Source: Gordonia sp. UBA7599
Lineage (GTDB): Bacteria; Actinomycetota; Actinomycetes; Mycobacteriales; Mycobacteriaceae
DNA: 36,848 nucleotides
Direction of reading: 5' to 3'
Assembly (NCBI GenBank): GCA_002477755.1
Contig: DLKD01000120.1
Location: 1-36,848, forward strand
Shown: piece after piece, positions 1 to 8,204 of the stretch
How the letters are laid out: the number at the start of each line of letters is the position of its first letter
How positions within the stretch are numbered: the first letter of the stretch is position 1
The notes under the pieces: generated by a model
Told to the model about the DNA's origin: nothing
Databases searched by the model: none
Seen by the model: the letters and a program-made list of their open reading frames with translations, nothing else
Translations under genes and position numbers: made by a program

Positions 1-1653
1 CACGAACTCCGACGTACCGGCGACCTTGAAGTCCATGTCGCCGTAGGCATCCTCGGCGCCGAGGATGTCGGTCAGCGCCACGTAGCGGGTCTCGGACTTG
101 CCGTCGATGGTCACCTCGTCGGAAACCAGGCCCATCGCGATGCCGGCGACCGGCGCCTTCAGCGGGACACCGGCGTTGAGCAGCGACATCGTCGACGCAC
201 AGACCGAGCCCATCGAGGTCGAGCCGTTGGAGCCGAGGGCCTCGGACACCTGACGGATCGAGTACGGGAACTCCTCAACGCTGGGCAGCACCGGCACCAG
301 GGCGCGCTCGGCGAGGGCGCCGTGGCCGATCTCGCGGCGCTTGGGCGACCCGACGCGACCGGTCTCGCCGGTCGAGTACGGCGGGAAGTTGTAGTGGTGC
401 ATGTAGCGCTTGGACTTCTCGGGGCCCAGCGAGTCGATCTGCTGGGCCATCTTGATCATGTCCAGCGTGGTGACACCCATGATCTGGGTCTCGCCGCGCT
501 CGAACAGGGAGCTGCCGTGGGCCCGCGGGATGACCGCGACCTCGGCCGAGAGCGACCGGATGTCGGTGATGCCACGGCCGTCGATGCGGAAGTGGTCGGT
601 GAGGATGCGCTGGCGAACGAGCTTCTTGGTCAGCGAGCGGTACGCGGCGCCGATCTCCTTCTCGCGGCCCTCGAACTTCGGGCCGAGCTCGGCGAGCAGT
701 TCCGCCTTGAGCTCGTCGGTCTTGTCGTCGCGCTCCTGCTTGCCGGCGATGGTCAGTACCTGCGACAGCTTCTCCGACGCCGCGCCTTGCACGGCCTCGA
801 ACACGTCGGCCTCGTACGGCGGGAACAGCGGGAACTCGCCGGTCTCCTTCGCGGCGGCCTCGGCGAGGCGCTTCTGCGCCTCGCAGAGCCGGGCGATGAA
901 CGGCTTGGCGGCCTCGAGGCCCTCGGCGACGATCTCCTCGGTGGGCGCCTGCGCGCCACCGGCGATGAGCTCGAGCACGTTGTCGGTGGCCTCGGCCTCG
1001 ACCATCATGATCGCGACGTCGGCGTTGTCGCCCTCACCCGAGGCGATCCGCCCCGCGACGACCATGTTGAACACGGCGCCGGAGAGCTGCTCGACGGTCG
1101 GGAACGCGACCCACTGGCCGGCCTTGTTCTCGTCGGTGGGGATGAGCGCGACGCGGACGCCACCGACCGGGCCGGAGAACGGCAGGCCGGCGATCTGCGT
1201 CGACGCCGATGCGGCGTTGATCGCGACGACGTCGTAGAGGTCGTTGGGGTTGAGCGAGAGGATCGTCTCGATGACCTGGATCTCGTTGCGCAGGCCGTCG
1301 ACGAAGGTCGGGCGCAACGGGCGGTCGATGAGGCGGCAGGTCAGGATCGCGTCGGTCGACGGGCGGCCCTCGCGGCGGAAGAACGAGCCGGGGATGCGGC
1401 CCGCGGCGTACATGCGCTCCTCGACGTCGACGGTGAGCGGGAAGAAGTCGAAGTGGTCCTTCGGCGCCTTCGACGCGGTGGTCGTCGACAGGATCATGGT
1501 CTCGTCGTCGAGGTAGGCGACGACGGCGCCGGCGGCCTGCTGGGCGAGGCGGCCGGTCTCAAAGCGGATGGTGCGGGTGCCGAAGCTGCCGTTGTCGATG
1601 ACGGCGGTGGCTTCAGTGACGTCGTCTTCGTAGACGTCGATATTGTCAGACAT
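1..1653 (-). CDS. pnp: Polyribonucleotide nucleotidyltransferase (PNPase), 3' end outside window
   Basis: PNPase degrades RNA phosphorolytically from the 3' end and in actinobacteria has also been described as guanosine pentaphosphate synthetase (gpsI). The minus strand from ATG 1653-1651 reads without a stop to base 1 (551 codons). The protein begins [12 protein letters not shown] and contains the first RNase PH core ([24 protein letters not shown]), the helical linker, and the second core ([41 protein letters not shown]). The KH and S1 RNA-binding domains, expected in the last 150 to 200 residues of a protein of about 750, lie beyond the window edge. An AAGGGAAA stretch lies about 15 bases before the start. 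pnp usually follows rpsO closely; here 4.4 kb separate them. The long open frame on the opposite strand is a high-GC shadow. Confidence 0.97.
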   Translation of the reverse strand, partial: MSDNIDVYEDDVTEATAVIDNGSFGTRTIRFETGRLAQQAAGAVVAYLDDETMILSTTTASKAPKDHFDFFPLTVDVEERMYAAGRIPGSFFRREGRPSTDAILTCRLIDRPLRPTFVDGLRNEIQVIETILSLNPNDLYDVVAINAASASTQIAGLPFSGPVGGVRVALIPTDENKAGQWVAFPTVEQLSGAVFNMVVAGRIASGEGDNADVAIMMVEAEATDNVLELIAGGAQAPTEEIVAEGLEAAKPFIARLCEAQKRLAEAAAKETGEFPLFPPYEADVFEAVQGAASEKLSQVLTIAGKQERDDKTDELKAELLAELGPKFEGREKEIGAAYRSLTKKLVRQRILTDHFRIDGRGITDIRSLSAEVAVIPRAHGSSLFERGETQIMGVTTLDMIKMAQQIDSLGPEKSKRYMHHYNFPPYSTGETGRVGSPKRREIGHGALAERALVPVLPSVEEFPYSIRQVSEALGSNGSTSMGSVCASTMSLLNAGVPLKAPVAGIAMGLVSDEVTIDGKSETRYVALTDILGAEDAYGDMDFKVAGTSEFV

Positions 1654-1799
1654 GCGGTGGGGTGTTTCCCTTCAATGCGGCGCGCCCTATGGCCACGCCG
1701 TTGGATATGCGTGACGACACCGTTTGCAGCGCGGGATGCGCAGGGCACGGTGTCGGGAGACAAGACAGGATGCGAGATCGCCTCGAATTGCCGGACGGT

Positions 1800-1814
1800 G
1801 CATGCGTCGCATGC
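1800..1814. promoter_or_regulatory. Perfect 15-bp palindrome upstream of pnp
   Basis: GCATGCG-T-CGCATGC is a perfect 7+1+7 inverted repeat, 147 bases before the pnp start. It could be a regulator site or, if transcribed, a small hairpin in the pnp leader. PNPase genes often have structured leaders used for autoregulation. No regulator is identified. Confidence 0.35.
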
Positions 1815-2013
1815 TGTGCAGACGGCCTTCGATCGAAGCAGCCGGAATGGGGATGGATCCGCTCGTTCCGGCGGCCACTACCGAGGACCGATCTGACTCG
1901 TTGGGTCCAACAGTTGGGGCAACATCGACATCATGCGATGTTCCGTCCAGCAGTTTATCACCCAGCGTCGGCGAAACCATTGTCCGACGTCGCACCGCGT
2001 GCCGTCAGGGAAT

Positions 2014-2035
2014 TAATCGGACTGTAGTCCGGTTA
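2014..2035. promoter_or_regulatory. Probable TetR/MarR-type operator in front of the LLM oxidoreductase
   Basis: Arms TAATCGGACT and AGTCCGGTTA flank a central GT; 9 of 10 positions pair, and the inner CGGACT/AGTCCG is perfect. The site ends 7 bases before the ATG at 2043, so a bound protein would block a promoter or leaderless start. The size and symmetry fit a homodimeric TetR- or MarR-family repressor. No such regulator is encoded next to it. Confidence 0.55.
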
Positions 2036-2042
2036 ACGAGAC

Positions 2043-3062
2043 ATGAAGAAGATCGGATTCCTTTCCTTCGGCCACTGGTCGCAGGGACGCGGCTCGCATG
2101 TCCGCTCCGGTGCAGATGCGCTGCTGCAATCAGTCGATCTGGCTGTTGCGGCCGAGGAACTCGGCGCCGACGGCGCCTACTTCCGCGTGCACCACTTCGC
2201 GCAGCAGTTGGGCTCGCCGTTCCCGCTGCTTGCCGCGATCGGCGCCAAGACCGACCGCATCGAGATCGGCACCGGCGTCATCGACATGCGCTACGAAAAC
2301 CCGCTGTACATGGCCGAAGACGCCGGGGCGGCGGACCTGCTGGCCGGCGGGCGCCTGCAGTTGGGCATCAGCCGCGGATCTCCCGAGCAGGTGATCGAGG
2401 GCTACAAGTACTTCGGGCACGTGCCCGACGAGGACTCCTCCGACGCCGACATGGCGCGCGAGCACGCCGCGGTCTTCCTGACGGCGATCGAAGGCACCCG
2501 GTTCGCCGAGCCCAACCCGCGGCCGATGTTCCCCAACCCGCCCGGGCTCCTGGGCATCGAACCCCAGTCCCCCGGCCTGCGCGACCGCATATGGTGGGGC
2601 GCTGGCACCCGCGCCACGGCCGAGTGGACGGCACGCCACGGCATGAACCTGATGAGCTCGACGTTGCTCACCGAGGACACCGGTGTGCCGTTCCACCAGC
2701 TGCAGGCCGAGCAGATCCAGCGGTTCCGTGACGCCTGGCGCGAGGCCGGTCACGACCGCGAGCCGCGGGTCTCGGTGAGCCGCAGCATCTTCGCCCTGGT
2801 CAATGACCTCGACCACGCCTACTTCGGCATGCGCGGCGACGACACCGACCAAGTCGGGATCATCGACAACTCCACCGCGCGGTTCGGCCGCAGCTACGCC
2901 GCCGAACCGGACAAGCTGATCGAGGAGTTGCGCGAGGACGAGGCCATCGCCGCCGCGGACACGCTGCTGCTGACCGTGCCCAACCAGCTCGGCGTCGACT
3001 ACAACGCCCACGTCATCGAGTCGATCCTGACCCACGTCGCCCCGGCGCTGGGCTGGCGCTGA
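2043..3062 (+). CDS. LLM class (luciferase-like) flavin-dependent oxidoreductase
   Basis: This 339-residue protein belongs to the bacterial-luciferase-like monooxygenase superfamily, TIM-barrel enzymes that use reduced FMN or F420. The start MKKIGFLSFGHW, the segment ADGAYFRVHHFAQQ, the barrel strand IEIGTGVIDMRYENPLYMAE and GGRLQLGISRGSPEQVIEGY (about residues 65-120) are typical of the family. The length is normal. Substrate and cofactor cannot be told from sequence; actinobacteria have many such paralogues. It starts at ATG 2043, directly behind the palindrome at 2014-2035, with only a weak ribosome site, which suggests an inducible gene with a short or absent leader. Downstream lie the small membrane protein and the HAD hydrolase in the same direction. 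Confidence 0.88.
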   Translation: MKKIGFLSFGHWSQGRGSHVRSGADALLQSVDLAVAAEELGADGAYFRVHHFAQQLGSPFPLLAAIGAKTDRIEIGTGVIDMRYENPLYMAEDAGAADLLAGGRLQLGISRGSPEQVIEGYKYFGHVPDEDSSDADMAREHAAVFLTAIEGTRFAEPNPRPMFPNPPGLLGIEPQSPGLRDRIWWGAGTRATAEWTARHGMNLMSSTLLTEDTGVPFHQLQAEQIQRFRDAWREAGHDREPRVSVSRSIFALVNDLDHAYFGMRGDDTDQVGIIDNSTARFGRSYAAEPDKLIEELREDEAIAAADTLLLTVPNQLGVDYNAHVIESILTHVAPALGWR

Positions 3063-3084
3063 TCGCCCACCGGTCGCCGGTGGC

Positions 3085-3090
3085 TACCAT
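3085..3090 (+). promoter_or_regulatory. Candidate -10 box for a leaderless transcript
   Basis: TACCAT lies 7 bases before the ATG at 3098, the spacing seen for leaderless mRNAs in mycobacteria and relatives (TANNNT, then transcription from the A of ATG). The mntR gene shows the same arrangement. No clear -35 box is visible. Confidence 0.4.
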
Positions 3091-3097
3091 CGATTCC

Positions 3098-3307
3098 ATG
3101 GTGATGATTCCCGTCGGCGACGGGCGGTTCCGCACGATCGTCGCGAATCTGCTTTTCTATGGGGTCGGCCTGGTACTCCCCGTTGTTGCGCTCATCCTCG
3201 ACCGCCATCCAGTGACCATCGCGACCGCTGGCGTGCTGCTCGTCGGCTTCGGCGTTTTCGCCGCCCGCGATCTGCGCGCCCGCCGTCGCCACAAGGACGG
3301 CGCGTGA
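3098..3307 (+). CDS. Small two-span membrane protein of unknown function
   Basis: This 69-residue protein begins MVMIPVGDGRF and has two hydrophobic stretches, roughly residues 14-33 (IVANLLFYGVGLVLPVVALI) and 39-58 (VTIATAGVLLVGFGVFAA). A basic tail DLRARRRHKDGA is probably cytosolic. I do not recognise a family. An in-frame GTG at 3080 could add six residues; ATG 3098 is preferred because TACCAT sits exactly 7 bases upstream. Its stop overlaps the next gene (GTGA), so it is probably translated together with the HAD hydrolase. Confidence 0.6.
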   Translation: MVMIPVGDGRFRTIVANLLFYGVGLVLPVVALILDRHPVTIATAGVLLVGFGVFAARDLRARRRHKDGA

Positions 3308-3966
3308 CTCCCCCACCAGCCATCCGTGCCGTCGTGTTCGACGTCGGCGAAACGCTGATCGACGAGACGCGGATCTGGACGCAGTGGGCCCACCGGCTCG
3401 GTGTCACCCCTCTGACCATGCTGGGCCTGGTCGGCGCGTGCGCCGCCACCGACCAGCCGGTGGAGGCGGCGTTCGAGACCATCCGGCCCGGATTCGACGT
3501 CGCAGCCGAGGAAGCGGCCTGGGCCGCCGAAGACCCGACTGGTCTGCGCAACACCTTCGACGCCGACGACCTCTACCCCGACGTCCGCCGCGCACTCACA
3601 GCTTTGCGCGAGCTCAACCTGCGGCTCATCGTCGCGGGCAACCAACCGCGCGAGGCGCTGGCCGCGCTGCGCGCGATGGACCTACCCGTCGACGAGATCC
3701 GCAACTCTGCCGAGCTAGTTTACGAGAAGCCCGCACCGGAGTTCTTCGCCGCCGTCGCGGATCTCGCCGGGTTCCCCGCGCGCAACATCGCCTACGTCGG
3801 GGACCGCACCGACAACGACGTCCTGCCGGCCGCCGACGCCGGAATGCGCCCTATCCTCATCCGCCGCGGCCCGTGGGGCCACCTGCACGCGCTGCGCCCC
3901 GAGGCCAAACGCGCCACAATCATCGACTCGCTGGACGAGCTGCCCGCAGCCATTCGAGGAACTTAG
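3304..3966 (+). CDS. HAD-superfamily hydrolase
   Basis: This 220-residue protein has the haloacid dehalogenase fold. Motif I is FDVGETLID near residue 13 (nucleophile Asp), motif II is the Ser/Thr region in RLIVAGNQPREAL, motif III is the Lys in YEKPAPEFF, and motif IV is VGDRTDNDV with acidic metal ligands. The second Asp of the usual DxDxT motif is Gly, as in several HAD branches that are not classic phosphomonoesterases, so the substrate is open. The GTG start overlaps the stop of the membrane protein. The last 47 bases overlap the 3' end of the convergent ASCH gene. Confidence 0.85.
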   Translation: MTPPPAIRAVVFDVGETLIDETRIWTQWAHRLGVTPLTMLGLVGACAATDQPVEAAFETIRPGFDVAAEEAAWAAEDPTGLRNTFDADDLYPDVRRALTALRELNLRLIVAGNQPREALAALRAMDLPVDEIRNSAELVYEKPAPEFFAAVADLAGFPARNIAYVGDRTDNDVLPAADAGMRPILIRRGPWGHLHALRPEAKRATIIDSLDELPAAIRGT

Positions 3967-4549
3967 CCCCACGCGGCGAGAGCTCGTAACCGACGTCGTG
4001 GCTGATCGTCAGGCCGAGGCCTTTCAGCTTGCGGATGTCGGTCTTCATCGGCGCCAACTCGACGCCGCGCAACTGCGCCAGACGCTTCGACACGACCTGC
4101 GGGTTCACCTCGATCCACTCGAGGGTCTCCCGCGTCCAGCCCTCACCGAGGCGCCGGTCGAGGACGGCCGTCTTCCGCGCGATCTCCGCACACTCCTCGT
4201 CGTCGGGCAGTTCCTCCCGCAGCGCGAGCCGCGGGTCCTCGCCCGCCCACTGCAGGTTGATGCGGTAGACGTGCTCACCGCCGCGCGAGCCGCGCTCGCC
4301 CGGATCGCGGCCGGGGCGCGGAGTCAGCGCCTTGCGCAACGCATCGGCGTTGCGCATCCCCGCGGCCCGCGCGGCACGGTCGGTCAGCTTCCCCACATCG
4401 TTGACGCGAGCGACGCGGGTGAACCGCACCAGCCCGGCCGGGGTCAGCTGGGTGCCGCCAACCTTGACGCGTGGCGCCTCCCAGCGGCGGTACTGCGTGG
4501 TGACCGTGCCCGCGCGGATCTGCTCGGCGATCGCCTTAGAGATCAGCAC
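3920..4549 (-). CDS. ASCH-like domain protein
   Basis: From GTG 4549 the protein is 209 residues, starting VLISKAIAEQIRAG. The N-terminal half (QYRRWEAPRVKVGG, LVRFTRVARV) resembles the ASCH fold, a small beta-barrel linked to RNA binding or modified-nucleoside processing. The C-terminal half (TLEWIEVNPQVVSKRLAQL through ISHDVGYELSPRGAKFLEWL) looks like a winged helix. Function is unknown. The start lies 10 bases after the aldehyde dehydrogenase stop, so the two form an operon. An open frame continues upstream into the dehydrogenase gene but is only a shadow. The 3' end overlaps the convergent HAD gene by 47 bases. The family call rests on pattern memory and needs a profile search. Confidence 0.6.
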   Translation of the reverse strand: MLISKAIAEQIRAGTVTTQYRRWEAPRVKVGGTQLTPAGLVRFTRVARVNDVGKLTDRAARAAGMRNADALRKALTPRPGRDPGERGSRGGEHVYRINLQWAGEDPRLALREELPDDEECAEIARKTAVLDRRLGEGWTRETLEWIEVNPQVVSKRLAQLRGVELAPMKTDIRKLKGLGLTISHDVGYELSPRGAKFLEWLRAARPASR

Positions 4550-4559
4550 GCCGTGTTGC

Positions 4560-5984
4560 TCAGGCCCCGAATCCCAGGAGCGTCTTGACCTCGAGGAACT
4601 CGTTGAAGGCGTAGTCGCCCCACTCGCGCCCGTTGCCGCTCTGCTTGTAGCCGCCGAACGGCGAGGACGTGTCCGGCGGTGCCCCGTTGATGCCGATCTG
4701 GCCCGCACGGATCCGCGATGCCACCTTGCGTACGGTGTCGAGGTCTTCACCGGCGACGTATCCGGCCAAGCCGTAGTCGGTGTCGTTGGCGATGTCGATC
4801 GCCTCGTCGAGGTCGGAGTACCCGAGGATCACCAGCACCGGGCCGAAGATCTCGGTGCGGGCGATCTCCATGTCGTTGGTGACGTTGGCGAACACGGTCG
4901 GCTTCACGTAGTACCCGACGGGCAGGCCGTCGGGACGCCCAGCGCCACCGATGACGAGCGTCGCACCAGACTCCAGGCCTGACTGGATCAAGGTCTGGAT
5001 CTTGTCGAACTGCGCCTCCGAGACGACGGGCCCGAGCCGGACCTCCCCGGTCGGATCACCGACGACCAGCGTCGGCTCGAGCGCCCGTACCGCCTCGATG
5101 GCCTCGTCCATCCGCGCGGCCGGCACCAGCATCCGCGTCGGTGCGGTACACGTCTGGCCGGAGTTCAGCATGACGGCGCCCACCCCACCGGCGACATTGG
5201 CGGCGAACGAATCGTCGTCGAGGACGATGTTGGGGCTCTTGCCACCGAGTTCCTGCGCAACTCGCTTGACCGTCGGCGCGGCGGCCTTGGCGACCTCGAT
5301 GCCCGCACGTGTGCTGCCGGTGAACGAGACCATGTCGACGTCGGGATGGGCCGACAGCGCGGCACCCACGCCCGGACCATCACCGTTGACGAGGTTGAAC
5401 ACACCGGGCGGCACCCCGGCCGCGTCGAAGATCTCAGCGACGATGGCGGCGCTGAAGGGCGCGACCTCCGACGGCTTGAGCACCATCGTGCAGCCTGCGG
5501 CGAGCGCTGGCGCGATCTTGCAGAGGACCTGGTTGAGCGGCCAGTTCCACGGGGTGATCAGGGCGCAGACGCCGATCGGTTCCTTCACGATGCGCGAGGT
5601 CCCCCGATCCTCGGCGAAGACGAAGGTCTCCAAGGCGGTCGCCGCCGTGGCCAGGTGCGCCAGACCGAGCGGCACGTGGACATTGCTGGCGACGAACGTC
5701 GGCGCACCCATCTCCTCGGTGACGGCGACGGAGAGATCGTCCATCCGCGCCGAGTAGGCGGCTACCAGGTTGTTGATCACCGCGATGCGGTCCGCCACGC
5801 TGGTCTGGCTCCACGAATCGAACGCCCGGCGGGCGGCCGCAACCGCCTTGTCGACGTCGGCGGCGTTGCCCAGGGCCACCTGGCCGGCCGCCTTCTCCGT
5901 TGCCGGGTTGATCACGTCGATCACGGTCAGATCGTCGGGCTCTACCCAGGCACCGTCGATGTAGAACTTGGTCAAGTCGCGCAT
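4560..5984 (-). CDS. NAD(P)-dependent aldehyde dehydrogenase
   Basis: This 474-residue ALDH-superfamily enzyme oxidises an aldehyde to the acid. It shows the oxyanion/cofactor segment ITPWNWPLNQ, the cofactor site FTGSTRAG, the general base in QELGGKSPNIV, the catalytic Cys in SGQTCTAPTR, and EIFGPV near the C-terminus. The ATG at 5984 is preceded by AGGAGG 7 bases upstream, so the longer frame that begins further upstream is not used. Two identical-type palindromes at 6009-6042 lie in its promoter region and suggest repressor control, perhaps by its own substrate. It is followed by the ASCH-like gene. Substrate is unknown. Confidence 0.93.
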   Translation of the reverse strand: MRDLTKFYIDGAWVEPDDLTVIDVINPATEKAAGQVALGNAADVDKAVAAARRAFDSWSQTSVADRIAVINNLVAAYSARMDDLSVAVTEEMGAPTFVASNVHVPLGLAHLATAATALETFVFAEDRGTSRIVKEPIGVCALITPWNWPLNQVLCKIAPALAAGCTMVLKPSEVAPFSAAIVAEIFDAAGVPPGVFNLVNGDGPGVGAALSAHPDVDMVSFTGSTRAGIEVAKAAAPTVKRVAQELGGKSPNIVLDDDSFAANVAGGVGAVMLNSGQTCTAPTRMLVPAARMDEAIEAVRALEPTLVVGDPTGEVRLGPVVSEAQFDKIQTLIQSGLESGATLVIGGAGRPDGLPVGYYVKPTVFANVTNDMEIARTEIFGPVLVILGYSDLDEAIDIANDTDYGLAGYVAGEDLDTVRKVASRIRAGQIGINGAPPDTSSPFGGYKQSGNGREWGDYAFNEFLEVKTLLGFGA

Positions 5985-6008
5985 GAGGCCTCCTGCTATT
6001 GCGCTAAC

Positions 6009-6042
6009 GGATGTTACATCCCACCTAATGGATGTCACATCC
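6009..6042. promoter_or_regulatory. Twin palindromic operators upstream of the aldehyde dehydrogenase
   Basis: GGATGTTACATCC (6009-6021) and GGATGTCACATCC (6030-6042) are two perfect 6+1+6 palindromes, each followed by CAC or CCAC on the plus strand. Their centres are 21 bases apart, two helical turns, so two dimers could bind the same face. They lie 25 to 58 bases before the ATG at 5984. This is the layout of a TetR-like or GntR-like repressor site; the regulator is not in the window. Confidence 0.6.
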
Positions 6043-6086
6043 CACGGTAGGCGGTTCGCCCCGAAAACATCACGAGTCGGAAAACA

Positions 6087-6120
6087 ATCCGGCCCGCACC
6101 AGATGTGGTGCGGGCCGGAT
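6087..6120 (-). terminator. Rho-independent terminator of rpsO
   Basis: On the minus strand a perfect 14-bp stem (ATCCGGCCCGCACC paired with GGTGCGGGCCGGAT) closes a 6-base loop and is followed by TGTTTT. It begins 15 bases after the rpsO stop. It isolates rpsO from the regulated aldehyde dehydrogenase downstream. Confidence 0.9.
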
Positions 6121-6135
6121 AGACGGATTAGACGC

Positions 6136-6405
6136 TCAGCGGCGCAGGCCGAGACGCTCGATCAGCGAGCGGTAGCGCTCGACGTCGACGCTGGCGACGT
6201 ACTTGAGCAGGCGACGGCGGCGACCGACGAGCAGCAGCAGACCACGACGGCTGTGGTGGTCGTGCTTGTGCTTCTTCAGGTGCTCGGTGAGGTCCTGGAT
6301 GCGCTTGGTCAGCAGTGCGACCTGCGCCTCCGGCGAACCTGTATCGGTCTCGTGCAGGCCGTACTCGGTCAGGATGGACTTCTTCTCAGCAGCGGTCAGC
6401 GACAT
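6136..6405 (-). CDS. rpsO: 30S ribosomal protein S15
   Basis: The 89-residue protein starts [16 protein letters not shown] and contains the S15 signature ([39 protein letters not shown]), binding 16S rRNA in the central domain. The length equals the family standard. A good ribosome site (AAGGAG) precedes the ATG by 8 bases. It is monocistronic here, with its own terminator at 6087-6120, instead of running directly into pnp. Confidence 0.98.
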   Translation of the reverse strand: MSLTAAEKKSILTEYGLHETDTGSPEAQVALLTKRIQDLTEHLKKHKHDHHSRRGLLLLVGRRRRLLKYVASVDVERYRSLIERLGLRR

Positions 6406-6569
6406 GGCTGAACTCCTTCATTTCAGTACCGTGTTCCAAAGATCCCGCCACCGAGACCACGGACGAATCCGAAAGCTCCATCTGCACGGGAGGTGCGCCG
6501 CCACGGACCGCAGCAGCACCGACGGGCCAATCTACCAGCGCCGCAGGTCGGAGCCCAAATCCACCGTCA

Positions 6570-7163
6570 TCAGCCGGCTGCAGCGCCCGGCCCGAACCAC
6601 CACCAGGCCAGGCCGACCATCCCGACGCCGAGTACGGCACCCACGCCGACCGCGGCCACCGCCCACAGCACCCGAGCGTCGTCTTCGGCCCGGACCACGC
6701 CCACCAGTCCGGTGATCGCGACGAGCAACCCGCACGCCAGCATGAGGATGATCCACGGTGTCGGGCTGCCCATTGTCGGATCGGCATCGGGGAACCCCAG
6801 CTCCGTCGCATTGATCGTGAGACGCATCGGCCACAAGCACACCGAACCGGAGATCAACACCACCGCAGCCGCCGCACCAGCCGCGGTCGACAGAGACGGC
6901 AAGACGAGCCCCTTACCGATCACCGCCGCAACGCCGCATCCGGCGATGACGATCCCCAGGAGCAGGGTCACCCACCCCAATCCGAGGTAGACCGAACGGT
7001 GGAGGTAGGCCACGCCGATCCCCGACGGTCGGATGGGATCGAGGCCGATTTCGGACAGGTCCGCCCACGGAACGACGCTGGTCACCACGACGACGAGTCC
7101 GCCGATGATCGCCAGGATGCCAGCTATCGCGTTCGACGAACCGACGCGCGTGATGCTCGACAA
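6570..7163 (-). CDS. Multi-span membrane protein, function unknown
   Basis: The frame after ribF encodes about 197 residues with five hydrophobic stretches (AIAGILAIIGGLVVVVTSVV; LGLGWVTLLLGIVIAGCGVA; TAAGAAAAVVLISGSVCLW; IILMLACGLLVAITGLVGVV; AAVGVGAVLGVGMVGLAWWW). The long loop after the first span holds PWADL. The general plan resembles small actinobacterial membrane proteins, but I do not recognise a family. The start is uncertain: TTG 7163 (LSSITRVGS) lies 4 bases after the ribF stop, and no ATG or GTG is available nearby, so translation probably depends on coupling to ribF. The frame continues upstream inside ribF only as a shadow. Confidence 0.65.
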   Translation of the reverse strand: MSSITRVGSSNAIAGILAIIGGLVVVVTSVVPWADLSEIGLDPIRPSGIGVAYLHRSVYLGLGWVTLLLGIVIAGCGVAAVIGKGLVLPSLSTAAGAAAAVVLISGSVCLWPMRLTINATELGFPDADPTMGSPTPWIILMLACGLLVAITGLVGVVRAEDDARVLWAVAAVGVGAVLGVGMVGLAWWWFGPGAAAG

Positions 7164-7167
7164 CGGG

Positions 7168-8148
7168 CTACGCCTGAGCGTCGCGTGCGAGAATCGCGCG
7201 GGAGCGGTCCACGTCGTCGGCAATCGCCTTGACCAGGCCGTCGATGGAGTCGAAACGCTCCATCGGCCGGATGCGCTCCACGAAATCGACCGCGACGTAC
7301 TGGCCGTACAGGTCGGCCTTCGCATCGAGCACAAATGCCTCGACGGTGCGCGCGCGGCCTGAGAACGTCGGGTTGGTACCCACCGACACCGCCGCCTGAT
7401 AGCGCTTGCCGTGCTCGACCTGGCCCACCGTGGCACCGGGCCCGATCACCGTAAACCAGCAGGCGTAGACGCCGTCGGCCGGGATCGCGGCGTACATCGG
7501 CGGTGCCACGTTGGCTGTCGGAAACCCCAACTCGCGTCCGCGACCATCGCCGCGGACCACGACGCCCTCGACGCGGTGGGGACGGCCCAGCGCTTCGGCG
7601 GCCGAACTGACATCACCGGCGGCGACGCAGGAGCGGATGTAGGTCGACGAGAAGGTGACCGCGTGCTCGCCGAACAGGGAGATCGCCTGCACCTCGAACC
7701 CGAAGCGTTTCCCGAACTCACGCAATTTGGCGACGTCACCCGCAGCCTTGTGGCCGAAGGTGAAGTTGTCGCCCACTACCACCTCGGCGGCGTGCAGGGT
7801 CTCCACGAGGACCCCGTGGGCGAAATCCTTTGGTGATCGCGATGCGAGCGCCGGGGTGAACGGCATGACGCAGAAGACATCGATGCCCAGTTCCTGCGCC
7901 AGTTCGGCGCGACGCGCCAGCGTGGTCAGCTGCGGCGGGTGGGTGCCTGGGCGCACCACCTCGGCGGGGTGCGGGTCGAACGTCATGAGCACCGACGGCA
8001 GGCCCCGCTGCGCAGCCGCCGTCGTCGCCGCCTTGATCAGTTGCACATGCCCGCGGTGTACCCCGTCGAACACGCCGATCGTGACCACACACCGCCCCCA
8101 ATCAGCGGGGATGTCATCGAGACCTCTCCATCGCAACACGCCGCTCAC
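7168..8148 (-). CDS. ribF: Bifunctional riboflavin kinase/FAD synthetase
   Basis: This 326-residue enzyme phosphorylates riboflavin to FMN and adenylylates FMN to FAD. The N-terminal nucleotidyltransferase domain has TIGVFDGVHRGH (about residues 23-34) and SSTYIRS (about 168-174). The C-terminal kinase domain has GDGRGRELGFPTANV and the segment VSVGTNPTF. The length is normal for the bifunctional family. The start is GTG 8148 with a weak ribosome site, 56 bases from the divergent mntR start. The neighbourhood (rpsO, ribF, divergent mntR) matches mycobacteria. Confidence 0.96.
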   Translation of the reverse strand: MSGVLRWRGLDDIPADWGRCVVTIGVFDGVHRGHVQLIKAATTAAAQRGLPSVLMTFDPHPAEVVRPGTHPPQLTTLARRAELAQELGIDVFCVMPFTPALASRSPKDFAHGVLVETLHAAEVVVGDNFTFGHKAAGDVAKLREFGKRFGFEVQAISLFGEHAVTFSSTYIRSCVAAGDVSSAAEALGRPHRVEGVVVRGDGRGRELGFPTANVAPPMYAAIPADGVYACWFTVIGPGATVGQVEHGKRYQAAVSVGTNPTFSGRARTVEAFVLDAKADLYGQYVAVDFVERIRPMERFDSIDGLVKAIADDVDRSRAILARDAQA

Positions 8149-8191
8149 CTTACTCGTCGTCGCGAAGCAGGAAACGGCGGCGCGGCATCAC

Positions 8192-8197
8192 TAGACT
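8192..8197 (+). promoter_or_regulatory. -10 box for leaderless mntR transcript
   Basis: TAGACT lies 7 bases before the mntR ATG at 8205, with no ribosome site between them, the usual layout of a leaderless mRNA. The position also places it in the 56-base divergent gap with ribF. Confidence 0.5.
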
Positions 8198-8204
8198 GAA
8201 CGTC

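Larger units (their letters stand above)
1654..2042. other. Divergent intergenic region between pnp and the flavin oxidoreductase
   Basis: This 389-base gap separates the divergent starts of pnp and the oxidoreductase and must hold both promoters. I see no convincing gene. It is rich in short palindromes: GCATGCGTCGCATGC (1800-1814), TTCGATCGAA (1828-1837), GTTGG-GT-CCAAC (1900-1911), and the operator at 2014-2035. Local AT-rich patches occur at 1950-1985 and 2010-2040. I cannot place -35/-10 boxes with confidence. Confidence 0.6.

Noticed and set aside
322-1896. Long plus-strand open frame opposite pnp
   Set aside because: The minus strand encodes a clear PNPase; the plus frame is composition-driven, rich in R, G, D and L, with no motif.
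6087-6120. Transposon end or REP element
   Set aside because: A perfect GC stem with a following U-rich tract, 15 bases after the rpsO stop, is a standard terminator.
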